Below, in pieces: positions 17,373-25,970 of a stretch of DNA of 64,000 nt. Position numbers and translations under genes: made by a program. The stretch lies in assembly GCA_000733915.1 (NCBI GenBank), contig JPOM01000001.1, positions 1,922,001 through 1,986,000 of the forward strand, given 5' to 3'. Numbering within the stretch: position 1 is the first letter of the stretch; every line of letters begins with the position of its first letter. Under the pieces are notes generated by a model, which was not told the DNA's origin, did no database searches, and saw only the letters and a program-made list of their open reading frames with translations. Origin of the DNA: Caulobacteraceae bacterium PMMR1 (GTDB taxonomy: Bacteria; Pseudomonadota; Alphaproteobacteria; Caulobacterales; Caulobacteraceae).

Positions 17373-17948
17373 ATGCGAGCTCTGCGCCTCCTGCCCCTGG
17401 TGCTCCTGCCCGCGGTGCTGTGGGCCGGGCCGCTCGCGGCCGGGGCGCAGGATCGTTACGGCGGGGCTGCCGCTTCGCCTGCGCCCAGAAGCGCCGAGGC
17501 CGCGGGACTGAGGCGGCTCGAGTGGCCAGGCAAGCGATCGGCCCCGCAGGAGGCCCTGCCTCGCGCCGGTCGGCTGCAGGAGGCCGGGCCGCCCCGCCCG
17601 CTCCGTCTCTCCGCCCAGCCTTTGCCCGGCGCCCAGCCGCCGGCGCAGCCTTCCGATAGCCTCGCCCTGGCCGGGACGCCCCTCGCCGGGCCTGCGCCGG
17701 CCTCAGGGCCTGCGCCGGCCTCAGGGCCCGATCCCGCCCAGGCGAGCGGCGAGCGCCCGCGGCTCTATTCCGTCCACCGCGAGTTCGGTCTGCAGCCCGA
17801 CCCGGTCCCGATCCCGCCGACCTTCTTCGGCGCGACCGCCGACCTCTCGGCCGGGGCGAGCGAGCCCGCCGGGCCCGAGGTCGTCGCCGGATCCGGCCCC
17901 GCCGCCGCGCGCGCGCGCGCCGCGGCCGCCTCCGCCGGCCAGCCCTGA
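17373..17948 (+). CDS. Exported Pro/Ala-rich hypothetical protein
   Basis: A 191-residue protein with a clear signal peptide (MRALRLLPLVLLPAVLWAG, cleavage near AAGAQD) and a low-complexity Pro-Ala-Gly body. It carries an 18-bp tandem duplication (17691-17726) encoding PAPASG twice. The only ordered-looking stretch is RLYSVHREFGLQPDPVPIPP. ATG 17373 starts directly at the signal peptide. It is 9 bp upstream of the DUF2336 gene and probably co-transcribed. I do not recognise a family; a periplasmic or envelope-anchored role is likely from the signal peptide. Confidence 0.75.
   Translation: MRALRLLPLVLLPAVLWAGPLAAGAQDRYGGAAASPAPRSAEAAGLRRLEWPGKRSAPQEALPRAGRLQEAGPPRPLRLSAQPLPGAQPPAQPSDSLALAGTPLAGPAPASGPAPASGPDPAQASGERPRLYSVHREFGLQPDPVPIPPTFFGATADLSAGASEPAGPEVVAGSGPAAARARAAAASAGQP
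17691..17726 (+). repeat. 18-bp tandem duplication inside the exported protein gene
   Basis: Two identical in-frame copies of CCTGCGCCGGCCTCAGGG, encoding PAPASG twice. The repeat is short and could expand or contract by slippage without breaking the frame. Confidence 0.8.
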
Positions 17949-17957
17949 GGTCCCGCC

Positions 17958-19049
17958 ATGGCCGCCCGCCTCGCCGAGCTGATCGCCCTCGCGCAGGAGC
18001 CCTCCAGCGCCCGCCGCCGTGAGTTGCTGCGCGAGCTGACCGACGCCTTCTTCATGAGCGAGGACGCGCCTCGCAGCCCGGCCGAGCTCGGCCTCTTCGA
18101 CGACGTGCTGGAACAGCTCGCCCGCGACATGGAGACGGCCGTCCGCGCGGAGCTGTCCGAGCGCATGGCCGCCGTCGCAGTCCCTCCGCCCCGTCTCATC
18201 CGCAGCCTGGCCCGCGACGAGGCCGAGGCGGTCGCCGTGCCCGTGCTCGCTCGCTCTCCGGCGCTCAGCGAGACGGACCTGGTCGAGGTTGCCGAGACCC
18301 GCGGCCCGGCGCACCTGCTGGCCCTGACCGTTCGCGCCGACCTGACCGAGCGGGTGACCGACGCGGTGGTGGACCGGGGCGATGACGCGACCCTGAAGCG
18401 CCTGCTGGAGAACCCGTCCGCGCCCCTGTCCCGCCGGGCGTCGGAGGCCGCCGTCGATCGCGCCCTGGCCAACCCCGAGCTGCACGCCGCCGTCGTGCAG
18501 CGCCAGAGCCTGCCCCCCGACCTCTTGAACGAGATGTATTTCGTGGTGGAGCGGCGGCTGCGCGACCGCATCCTGGCGCGCAACGCCGAGCTCGACCCCG
18601 CCCTGCTGGAGGCCGCGCTGCGATCCGGACGCGCGCGCCTGGCCATCCAGGACGGCGCCCTGCCCCCCGACTACGCCCGGGCGGAGGCCCGCGTGCGCGC
18701 CCTGAAGGCCAGCGGCGGCCTGGGCCCGCCGCAGCTCGTCGCCATGGTGCGCCACGGCGAGCGGACCGAGTTCCTGCTGGCGCTGGCCGATGCCGCCGAC
18801 ATCGACTTCCCCACCGCCCGGCGGATCATCGAGCGCAAGGACCTCGACGCCCTGGCCGTGATCTGCAAGGCGGCCAACTTCGACCGCGCGCTCTTCCTGA
18901 CCCTGGCGGTGCTGCTGCTCGACCCCGGCTCGGCCATGGGCAAGGCGGAGGAGTACGGCAGGCTCTACGCCGAGCTCTCGCGGGAGGCGGCGCTGCGCAC
19001 CCTCCGGTTCTGGCGCGTGCGTCGGGAAGGCGCGGCGCTCGCGGCCTGA
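17958..19049 (+). CDS. DUF2336 domain protein
   Basis: A 363-residue, largely alpha-helical protein of the DUF2336 family found in alphaproteobacteria. Its helices resemble HEAT-like repeats: repeated LLENPSAPLSRRASEAAVD-type segments, then LPPDLLNEMYFVVERRLRDR and the C-terminal AICKAANFDRALFLTLAVLL. No signal peptide or catalytic motif is seen. It follows an exported protein by 9 bp. Its function is unknown; some members are associated with signalling, but nothing here shows that directly. Confidence 0.88.
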   Translation: MAARLAELIALAQEPSSARRRELLRELTDAFFMSEDAPRSPAELGLFDDVLEQLARDMETAVRAELSERMAAVAVPPPRLIRSLARDEAEAVAVPVLARSPALSETDLVEVAETRGPAHLLALTVRADLTERVTDAVVDRGDDATLKRLLENPSAPLSRRASEAAVDRALANPELHAAVVQRQSLPPDLLNEMYFVVERRLRDRILARNAELDPALLEAALRSGRARLAIQDGALPPDYARAEARVRALKASGGLGPPQLVAMVRHGERTEFLLALADAADIDFPTARRIIERKDLDALAVICKAANFDRALFLTLAVLLLDPGSAMGKAEEYGRLYAELSREAALRTLRFWRVRREGAALAA

Positions 19050-19116
19050 CCTGCTTCGGGCTGGCGGTATGGGCTCAGACGGTTAAGCTCTAGGCCGCGC
19101 AACCGAAGGACCCGCC

Positions 19117-19779
19117 ATGATCGTCGTGCACCACCTGGAGAACTCGCGCTCGCAGCGCGTGCTGTGGCTGCTCGAAGAGCTCGGGCTCGCCTACGAGGTC
19201 AAGCGCTACGAGCGGAACAAGCAGACCATGCTGGCTCCGCCGGAGCTGAAGGCGATCCACCCCCTGGGCAAGTCGCCGGTCATCACCGAGGACGGCGTCA
19301 CCGTCGCGGAGACCGGGGCGATCGTGGAGTATCTGATCTCCCGCCACGGGGGCGGCCGCCTGATCCCGCCCGAGGGCTCGACCGAACGCCTTCGCTACGT
19401 CTACTGGCTGCACTACGCCGAGGGCTCGGCGATGACGCCGCTGCTCCTGAAGCTGGTGTTCTCCACCATGCCCCAGCGGGCGCCCGCGCTGATGCGGCCC
19501 CTGGTGCGGGGCGTGAGCCGCCAGGCCGAGCAGGGCTTCATCGACCCGCAGATCAAGCTGCACGCCGACTACTGGGAAAGCGAGCTCGCCAAGTCGGACT
19601 GGTTCGCCGGCGCCGCCTTCACCGCCGCCGACGTCATGATGAGCTTTCCGCTTGAGGCGGCCGCCAGCCGCGCGGGCGCTGCGCCCGGGCCGCACGTCGC
19701 GGCGTTCCTGGAGCGCATCCACGCCCGCCCCGCCTACCGGCGCGCCCTGGAGCGCGGCGGCCCCTACGCCTACGCCTGA
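19117..19779 (+). CDS. Glutathione S-transferase family protein
   Basis: A 220-residue cytosolic GST. The N-terminal thioredoxin-fold domain has HHLENSRSQRVLWLLEELGL (Ser and Arg near residues 10-14 at the glutathione site), HPLGKSPVITEDG with the cis-Pro, and AETGAIVEYL, the Glu-Thr/Ser glutathione motif. The C-terminal helical domain ends with FTAADVMMSFPLE (the conserved N-capping Asp) and ARPAYRRALE. It stands alone between the DUF2336 gene and ychF. Detoxification or a reductive step is likely; the substrate is unknown. Confidence 0.93.
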   Translation: MIVVHHLENSRSQRVLWLLEELGLAYEVKRYERNKQTMLAPPELKAIHPLGKSPVITEDGVTVAETGAIVEYLISRHGGGRLIPPEGSTERLRYVYWLHYAEGSAMTPLLLKLVFSTMPQRAPALMRPLVRGVSRQAEQGFIDPQIKLHADYWESELAKSDWFAGAAFTAADVMMSFPLEAAASRAGAAPGPHVAAFLERIHARPAYRRALERGGPYAYA

Positions 19780-19944
19780 GCCTGCCGCGCCTGTTTGAGC
19801 CGGCCGCTGCGGAGGCCCTCCGACGGGGAGTCCCGCGAGGCACGGGCTGAGACCGCGTGCGGGTGCGACCCGGTTTCGCCATCGGGTCGAAGACGTGCTA
19901 GGCCCCGCGCCTGATCCTGCGCCCTCTCCGTCCCGAAAGACCCT

Positions 19945-21048
19945 ATGGCCCTGAAAGTCGCCATCGTGGGCCTGCCGAACGTCGGCAAGTCCACCCTGTT
20001 CAACGCCCTGACGCAGACCGCCGCCGCCCAGGCCGCGAACTATCCCTTTTGCACCATCGAGCCGAACGTGGGCGACGTGGCCGTGCCCGAGCCGCGGCTG
20101 GAGAAGCTCGCCCAGATCGCGGGCTCCAAGGAGATCGTTCCGGCGCGGATCAACTTCGTCGATGTGGCGGGGCTGGTGCGGGGCGCGTCCAAGGGCGAGG
20201 GGCTCGGCAACCAGTTCCTGGCCAACATCCGCGACTGCGACGCCGTGGCCTTCGTGGCGCGCTGCTTCGAGGACGGCGACATCACGCACGTGGAAGGCCG
20301 GATCGACCCGCTGGCCGACCTCGACATCATCGAGACCGAGCTGATGCTGGCCGACCTGGAGAGCCTGGAGAAGCGGGTCGTCAACGTGGAGAAACGCGCC
20401 AAGGGGGGCGACAAGGAGGCGGCCAAGACGCTGGAGCTGGTGCGCCTGGCGCTGGACGAGCTGAACGCCGGCCGGCCCGCGCGCGCCGCGGCGCCCAGGG
20501 TCGCCAAGGACGACGAGAAGGCCTGGCGCATGCTGCAGCTCCTGACGGCCATGCCCGCGCTCTATGTCTGCAACGTCGACGAGGGCTCAGCGTCTGAGGG
20601 CAACGCGCTTTCCGCCAAGGTCGCGGCCCGCGCCGCCCGCGACGGGGCCAAGGCGGTGGTGATCTCCGCCAAGATCGAGAGCGAGATCGCCATGCTCGAT
20701 CCCGCCGAGCGCGCCGAGTTCTTGCAGACGCTCGGGCTGAAGGAGCCCGGCCTCAACCGCCTCATCCGTGACGCCTACAGCCTCCTGGGCTTGCAGACCT
20801 ATTTCACCGCAGGACCCAAGGAGAGCCGGGCCTGGACCATTCCCGTGGGGGCCACTGCGCCCCAGGCCGCGGGCGTGATCCATTCCGATTTCGAAAAGGG
20901 CTTCATCCGGGCCGAGACCGTGGCCTACGACGACTATGTCGCGCTCGGCGGCGAAGCGCGGGCGCGGGAGGCCGGCAAGCTCCGGGCCGAGGGGAAGAGC
21001 TATGTCGTCAAGGACGGGGACGTGATGCACTTCCTGTTTTCGAACTGA
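19945..21048 (+). CDS. ychF: Ribosome-binding ATPase YchF
   Basis: A 367-residue Obg-family P-loop protein that hydrolyses ATP and binds 70S ribosomes. Walker A is GLPNVGKSTLFNAL at residue 8; switch regions are NYPFCTIEPNVG and DVAGLVRGASKGEGLGNQFL; a coiled-coil insert follows (LEKRVVNVEKRAKGG), and the C-terminal TGS domain ends in YVVKDGDVMHFLFSN. The usual GTP-specific NKxD is replaced by YVCNVDEG, as in YchF proteins that prefer ATP. Length and start are standard. Confidence 0.97.
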   Translation: MALKVAIVGLPNVGKSTLFNALTQTAAAQAANYPFCTIEPNVGDVAVPEPRLEKLAQIAGSKEIVPARINFVDVAGLVRGASKGEGLGNQFLANIRDCDAVAFVARCFEDGDITHVEGRIDPLADLDIIETELMLADLESLEKRVVNVEKRAKGGDKEAAKTLELVRLALDELNAGRPARAAAPRVAKDDEKAWRMLQLLTAMPALYVCNVDEGSASEGNALSAKVAARAARDGAKAVVISAKIESEIAMLDPAERAEFLQTLGLKEPGLNRLIRDAYSLLGLQTYFTAGPKESRAWTIPVGATAPQAAGVIHSDFEKGFIRAETVAYDDYVALGGEARAREAGKLRAEGKSYVVKDGDVMHFLFSN

Positions 21049-21168
21049 CGCGGAGCGCCGCTGCGACACGCCTCAGGACACTTGGCGCCGCCCCGCTCTG
21101 GCGCCGCTACTGCACCCGCATTAGCTACTGTTCGACGCCGGACAGGCCGGCGCGCACGGGAGGCGAAG

Positions 21169-21909
21169 ATGGCGAGACTTCAGGGCAAGGCGGCGTTGGT
21201 CACAGGCGGTAGCCGGGGCATCGGGGCCGCCGTCGCCAAGCGGCTGGCCGCAGAGGGCGCGGACGTCGCCATCACCTACGTGCGGGGACAATCTCCCGCC
21301 CAGGCGGTCGTGGCCGACATCAAGGCTGAGGGCCGCAAAGGCTTGGCCATCCAGGCGGACGCAGCGGACGGCCAGGCCGTCCAGGCCGCGGTGGACCGGG
21401 CCGCCGCCGAGTTCGGACGACTCGATATCCTGGTCAACAACGCGGGCGTGTTCATCATGGCGCCCGTCGACGGCGATCCCCTCGCCGCCTACGACGCGAC
21501 CTTCGCGGTCAATGTGCGGGGCCTTTATGCGGCCAGCCTGGCGGCGGCCAAGCACATGGGCGAGGGCGGACGCATCATCCAGATCGGCAGCGTCAACGCG
21601 GACCGCGTCCCGATGCCGGGCGGGGCGGTCTATGCGGCCAGCAAGGCGGCGGTGCAGGCGTTGACGCGCGGGCTGGCGCGCGATCTCGGCCCGCGGGGAA
21701 TCACCGTCAACGACGTGCAGCCAGGCCCAGTGGACACCGACATGAACCCGGAGAGCGGGCCGTTCGCCGACCTGCTGAAGTCCACCATGGCGATCCAGCG
21801 CTACGCGCGGGCCGAAGAGATCGCAGCGCTCGTCGCCTATCTCGCCAGCCCGGAGGCCGCCATGGTCACGGGCGCGGCGATCAGCATCGACGGCGGCTTC
21901 CTGGCCTAA
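21169..21909 (+). CDS. SDR family oxidoreductase (3-oxoacyl-ACP-reductase-like)
   Basis: A 246-residue short-chain dehydrogenase. It has the NAD(P)-binding TGGSRGIGAAVAKRLA at residue 12, LDILVNNAGVF, the catalytic Ser in IQIGSVNADR and YAASKAAVQ (Tyr-x3-Lys), and PGPVDTDMNPESGP. ATG 21169 is preceded by GGGAGG at 21158-21163, so the longer open frame from 21082 is not used. The substrate cannot be told from sequence. It ends 4 bp before the convergent large exported protein gene. Confidence 0.93.
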   Translation: MARLQGKAALVTGGSRGIGAAVAKRLAAEGADVAITYVRGQSPAQAVVADIKAEGRKGLAIQADAADGQAVQAAVDRAAAEFGRLDILVNNAGVFIMAPVDGDPLAAYDATFAVNVRGLYAASLAAAKHMGEGGRIIQIGSVNADRVPMPGGAVYAASKAAVQALTRGLARDLGPRGITVNDVQPGPVDTDMNPESGPFADLLKSTMAIQRYARAEEIAALVAYLASPEAAMVTGAAISIDGGFLA

Positions 21910-21913
21910 GCGC

Positions 21914-24802
21914 TCAGCCTCGCTTGGCGGCGGGCAGGGACGCCGCGGCGGGCAGGGCCGGCGCGCTCGCAGCGGCCAGGAAGCGCCGCTTCATCTCCTG
22001 CACCCACCCGGCGAAGACCACGCTGTCGGAGGCGGCGCGGGTGAAGTCGGCGGCGGCGACGGGCGTGGTCTCCTGGCCGCTCAGCGCCACGCGGAGCGCC
22101 GGCGCCTGCGCCGCGGTCTCGGCCAGCTGGCCATAGCGGGCGCGGAGCCGCGCGAGCGCCTTGTCGTCATGGGCGAGGCTATAGGCGGTCGCGGCGCGGA
22201 GCAGGCGGATCTGGTCCTCCCCGCTCAGCGGCCCAGCCCCGTCCGGACGGGACGCGAGCTCGGCCTCGAGCAGCTGGCCGGCCTGGGCCCACGCCCGCCC
22301 GCTCCAGGCGATCTCGGCGCGGGCGTCCAGCACCTCCGGGGACCTGTCGGCGCCCAAGAGCTCCGCCGCGTGGTCGAAACGGCCCAGCATCATCAGGGCT
22401 CGCGCCTCAAGGACCCGTCGGCGGACGTTCAGCGCCGCGGGCAGGAGCGTCGTGCGCGAGCTGTTGATCGCATCGAGCGCCGCCTCAGGCTGGCGGTTCA
22501 TCACATCGATCATGGCCAGATCGGTGGCGACGGTCGCCTTGGCGACGCCCTCCAGCCGGTTGTCGACCTGGTATTTGAGCAGCTCGGCGGCCTGGTCCAG
22601 CAGGTCCACGTCCACCAGGCGCTTGACCAGGCGGCGCACCATCTCGTCGCCGTCGGCGCCGATCGGGGTCAGCTCCTTGAAGTCGTAGAACAGGGCCAGC
22701 GCCTGGATCGGCTGGAGCCCGTCGGCCTGCCCCTCGAGAAAGAGGCTGCGGAAGGCGGTCGTGAGGTCGTTCTGCAGCCCCAGCGCGGCGGGAAGGTCGG
22801 GCAGGCGCTTGCCGGCGGAGCGGAGCGCGCTGAGCGCCTCGCGATAGCGACCCTGCGCCAGGTAGATGCGCCCGAGCGCCCGGATGGTCTCAAGCTCGGT
22901 GGCGTCGCCGCGCCAGCGAAAGCGCAGGCTGTCCAGCGTCGCGAGCGCCTGGGCGGGGGGCAAGCGGCCTTGGGCCATGCGTATCTGGGTGGCGTGGAGC
23001 AGGGCCGGCGCAGCAAGCGCGCCGTGCGGGCTCTGGGCCACGCGGTCATAGAGGGCGAGCGCAGGGCCGGCCTGCCCCTGCGCCTCGAACAGGCGCGCCC
23101 GGAGCAGGTCGAGGGCGAGGCTCTCCTCCGGATCGAGCTTCTCGGCCGCAGCGATGAGAAGGTCCGAGCGCGCGGCCCCGAGGTCGTTCTGGGCCAGGGC
23201 GGCCTCGGCGTCCGCCCGGGCGAAGCGCGCGCGCCACTTGGGCGCGAACTGGGACAGGGCCGAGCGACCGGCCGAGAAGCCCTGGCGCGCGCCGGCCCAG
23301 TCGCCAACCCGCTCGGCGACATAGCCCCGCCAGAGGGCGGAGGCGGGATCCTCGGCCACCGCGGGGGCGGAGAAGTCGGCCTGGGCGTCCTTCCACCGCC
23401 GGCACATCGCCTTGGCGGCGCCGCGCAGGCCTCGAAACTCCGGGTCGCCCAGCAGGGCGGGCTGCGCCTTGGCGAGGCCGTTCAGGACGCCGATGGCCTC
23501 GAAGCCGAGCTCCGACCCGACCAGGAACCGCGCTAGCGCCATCCGCGCCTGCACCCCTGCGCCCCTGCCCTGGCCGGCCTCCCCGGCGGCGGCGTCCTGA
23601 AGCTCGCGCAGGCGCGGCAGGAAGCCGCCCTCCCCGGTTCTGGCCCAGCCCTGGGTGTCGATCAGCCCCGGCATGGCGGCGGGCTGGGGCAGGCCCACAG
23701 GCGCAGAAATCCGCCGCGCCTCGGCGGAGCCGGCGGACAGGGCCAGCCCCCTTGGCCGGCCGATGCGGACGACGTCGGTGGAGGCGTGGATCTGCAGGTC
23801 GTCGACGGCGGGCCGGACGGCGAGGCCCTGGGCGGAGGCCAGCAGCTCGGCCTCCACCAGGGTGCGGGGGGCGGGCATGCCTTTGGCCGGGCCCCGCGCG
23901 GTCACGACGGCGACCTGGTCGCCCACCGCCGGATCGGCCAGCCAGAAGACCCCCGTCGCGCCTGCGACCTGCGCGGTCAGCTGGGCGAGACCGGCCGTCT
24001 CGTCGCGATTGAGCTTGATGGGCGCGGGCGGCGCCTCGGCGGCGGGGCCGATCAGCACCGTCCAGGCCGCGCCGTCCTGGCGGGCGAAAACGCCCTGGGT
24101 CGCGGGCACGGTCAGGCGCACGGCGCTGTAGTCGCCGCCTTGGACCGCCATCGCCTTTCCGAGTTGGGGCAGGCCGCGCGGGGCGCCCGAGACGTCGAGC
24201 TTGGCGGGGGCGTCGAACACGACCCAGACCGCCTCGCCGCGCCGGAAGACCGCCGCGCCCAGCGGCGCACGCCAGGCGAAGCGCAGGGACAGCACGCGCC
24301 CCTCCAGCGCTGGCTCCAGCCGCACGACTCCGCCCGGCGGCGCAGGGTCGGCGCTAGGCTGCGGCGTCTGGTCCTGAGGCGCGGGCGCGCCCGCCGCCGG
24401 GCTCGCGGGGCCGAGCGCGATCCAGGTCACGCCGTCGTCCCGCCCCATGCGGGCGTCGGCGCCCTCCGCCAGGTGCAGGCGCACCAAGGCGAGGCCGGCC
24501 CTGCGCTCGACATCGGCGCCCTTCAGGAATCGCGGGGGGGTGATCTTCAGCCGCGCCACGTCGGGCAGGGCCGCGCCCGGATAGGCCAGCACAATGTCGG
24601 CGCCCTGGCGGCTCACCTTCGGCGCGAGGCCGGCCAGCTCCAGCCGGGTGAAGCGATCAGCCTGGCCGATGCGGATTTCCGCGCGCGCGACCTCAGCCCG
24701 GGCGGCCGGCCCCGCGGCCTGAGCAGGCGCGGGGGCGCCCAGCACGAGGCTGGCCGAGAGGGTGCAGCTGAGGACGGATCGCAGGGCGCGCATCGCGCCC
24801 AT
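21914..24802 (-). CDS. Large exported helical-repeat (TPR-like) protein
   Basis: About 962 residues. A signal peptide (SVLSCTLSASLVLGAPAPAQA) is followed by a beta-rich N-terminal half rich in Gly and Pro and a C-terminal half of helical pairs resembling TPR repeats (for example AREALSALRSAGKRLPDLP and LVKRLVDVDLLDQAAELLKY). Two hydrophilic N-terminal options exist: ATG 24862 would bury the signal peptide, so ATG 24802 (or 24793) is preferred. It is convergent with the SDR gene and divergent from sspB. I recognise no named family; an envelope-associated scaffold role is an inference from repeats and export. Confidence 0.75.
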   Translation of the reverse strand: MGAMRALRSVLSCTLSASLVLGAPAPAQAAGPAARAEVARAEIRIGQADRFTRLELAGLAPKVSRQGADIVLAYPGAALPDVARLKITPPRFLKGADVERRAGLALVRLHLAEGADARMGRDDGVTWIALGPASPAAGAPAPQDQTPQPSADPAPPGGVVRLEPALEGRVLSLRFAWRAPLGAAVFRRGEAVWVVFDAPAKLDVSGAPRGLPQLGKAMAVQGGDYSAVRLTVPATQGVFARQDGAAWTVLIGPAAEAPPAPIKLNRDETAGLAQLTAQVAGATGVFWLADPAVGDQVAVVTARGPAKGMPAPRTLVEAELLASAQGLAVRPAVDDLQIHASTDVVRIGRPRGLALSAGSAEARRISAPVGLPQPAAMPGLIDTQGWARTGEGGFLPRLRELQDAAAGEAGQGRGAGVQARMALARFLVGSELGFEAIGVLNGLAKAQPALLGDPEFRGLRGAAKAMCRRWKDAQADFSAPAVAEDPASALWRGYVAERVGDWAGARQGFSAGRSALSQFAPKWRARFARADAEAALAQNDLGAARSDLLIAAAEKLDPEESLALDLLRARLFEAQGQAGPALALYDRVAQSPHGALAAPALLHATQIRMAQGRLPPAQALATLDSLRFRWRGDATELETIRALGRIYLAQGRYREALSALRSAGKRLPDLPAALGLQNDLTTAFRSLFLEGQADGLQPIQALALFYDFKELTPIGADGDEMVRRLVKRLVDVDLLDQAAELLKYQVDNRLEGVAKATVATDLAMIDVMNRQPEAALDAINSSRTTLLPAALNVRRRVLEARALMMLGRFDHAAELLGADRSPEVLDARAEIAWSGRAWAQAGQLLEAELASRPDGAGPLSGEDQIRLLRAATAYSLAHDDKALARLRARYGQLAETAAQAPALRVALSGQETTPVAAADFTRAASDSVVFAGWVQEMKRRFLAAASAPALPAAASLPAAKRG

Positions 24803-24957
24803 TCCTGAACCCCGCGGCCTTAGATCGAGGTTAACGGCGGGCTTGGACGCGGGGATCGCCACATGGCCTCGCGACAGCCGCGCGGGCTTTGGTATAGGCT
24901 GCGCGAGCGCCTTCTCCCCCGCGTGACCCGAAGTGATTTTCGCCTCCAGAGGACCGG

Positions 24958-25506
24958 ATGCCCGGCGAGCGTAACGAGCAGGACCTGATGCACTACGACC
25001 GCATGGCCCAGGAGGCCCTGCGCGGCGTGATCAAACTCGCCTTGCGCCGCGCTGCGGAGCCGGGCGGCCTGCCGGGGCAGCATCACCTCTACCTCAGCTT
25101 CAAGACCCAGGCGGCGGGGGTGTCGGTCCCGGCGGAGCTGACCGAGAAGTATCCGGACGAGATGACCATCGTCCTGCAGCACCAGTTCTGGGACCTTGCG
25201 CCCGGCGAGACCTTCTTCCAGGTGACGCTCAAATTCGGCGGCCAGCCCAAGCGCCTGTCGGTGCCCTACGCGGCGGTGACGCGGTTCTACGACCCCAGCG
25301 TCCAGTTTCTGCTGCAGTTCGAGGCGGAGGACGACACCCCCGCTGAGCTCGGGCCGCCCGCGCCCGTCACCGCCCTGCCCGAGCCGGCGTCCAAGCCCAA
25401 GACCCGCGTGCGCGAGCGTCCGGCGGAGACGCACGAGGAGCGGCCGCCGAGCGGCGACGACGACGGCCCCAAAATCGTTTCGCTCGACCAGTTCCGGAAG
25501 AAATGA
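24958..25506 (+). CDS. sspB: SspB-alpha-type ClpXP protease adaptor
   Basis: A 182-residue adaptor that delivers ssrA-tagged and other substrates to ClpXP. The folded domain (residues about 10-120) contains HYDRMAQEALRGVIKLAL, HLYLSFKT, YPDEMTIVLQHQFWDL and RLSVPYAAVTRFYDPSVQF. A flexible acidic/Pro-rich linker leads to the C-terminal ClpX-binding tail PKIVSLDQFRKK, the XB motif of alphaproteobacterial SspB. It is the first gene of a three-gene set whose junctions are both ATGA overlaps. Confidence 0.93.
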   Translation: MPGERNEQDLMHYDRMAQEALRGVIKLALRRAAEPGGLPGQHHLYLSFKTQAAGVSVPAELTEKYPDEMTIVLQHQFWDLAPGETFFQVTLKFGGQPKRLSVPYAAVTRFYDPSVQFLLQFEAEDDTPAELGPPAPVTALPEPASKPKTRVRERPAETHEERPPSGDDDGPKIVSLDQFRKK

Positions 25507-25970
25507 GCGAGGTCGCAGAGGCCGAACCGGCCCGCTTCACCGACGCCGAGCTGCTGGCGCGCTTCCAGAACAGCCGCAACCCGCCGCCGGGCTCCGCCAC
25601 GCTTGGCTTCGCCATGGTGCGCATCGACCAGGCCGCCAAGGAGGTCGAGGCCGCGTTCGAGGCCCTGCCCAGCTTTTGCAACCCGATGCGCCAGATCCAG
25701 GGCGGCTTTCTGTGCGCCATGCTGGACGACACCATGAGCGTGGCCGGGCTGGTGGTCTCGGGCATGACCCATGTCATGCCGACGCTGGAGATGAAGACGC
25801 AGTTCCTGCGCCCCGCCAAGCCCGGCCGGCTGTTCTGCGTCGGCCGGGTCGTGAAGTGGGGTCGCACCATCGCCTTCACCGAAGGCGAGCTCTATGACGC
25901 CGAGCGCGTCCTCCTGGCCAAGGCGACGGCCACCGCCATGCCCACGCCGTTCAAGGCCTTCGCGAAATGA
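25503..25970 (+). CDS. PaaI-family hotdog thioesterase
   Basis: A 155-residue hotdog-fold protein likely to hydrolyse acyl- or aryl-CoA thioesters. The GGFLCAMLDDTMSVAG segment (about residues 73-88) is the family's active-site helix with the catalytic Asp; EMKTQFLRPAKPGRLFCVGRV and AFTEGELYD form the dimer strands. It overlaps sspB and the C13-like peptidase gene by 4 bp each, so the three are probably translated together. The functional link to proteolysis is unclear. Confidence 0.88.
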   Translation: MSEVAEAEPARFTDAELLARFQNSRNPPPGSATLGFAMVRIDQAAKEVEAAFEALPSFCNPMRQIQGGFLCAMLDDTMSVAGLVVSGMTHVMPTLEMKTQFLRPAKPGRLFCVGRVVKWGRTIAFTEGELYDAERVLLAKATATAMPTPFKAFAK

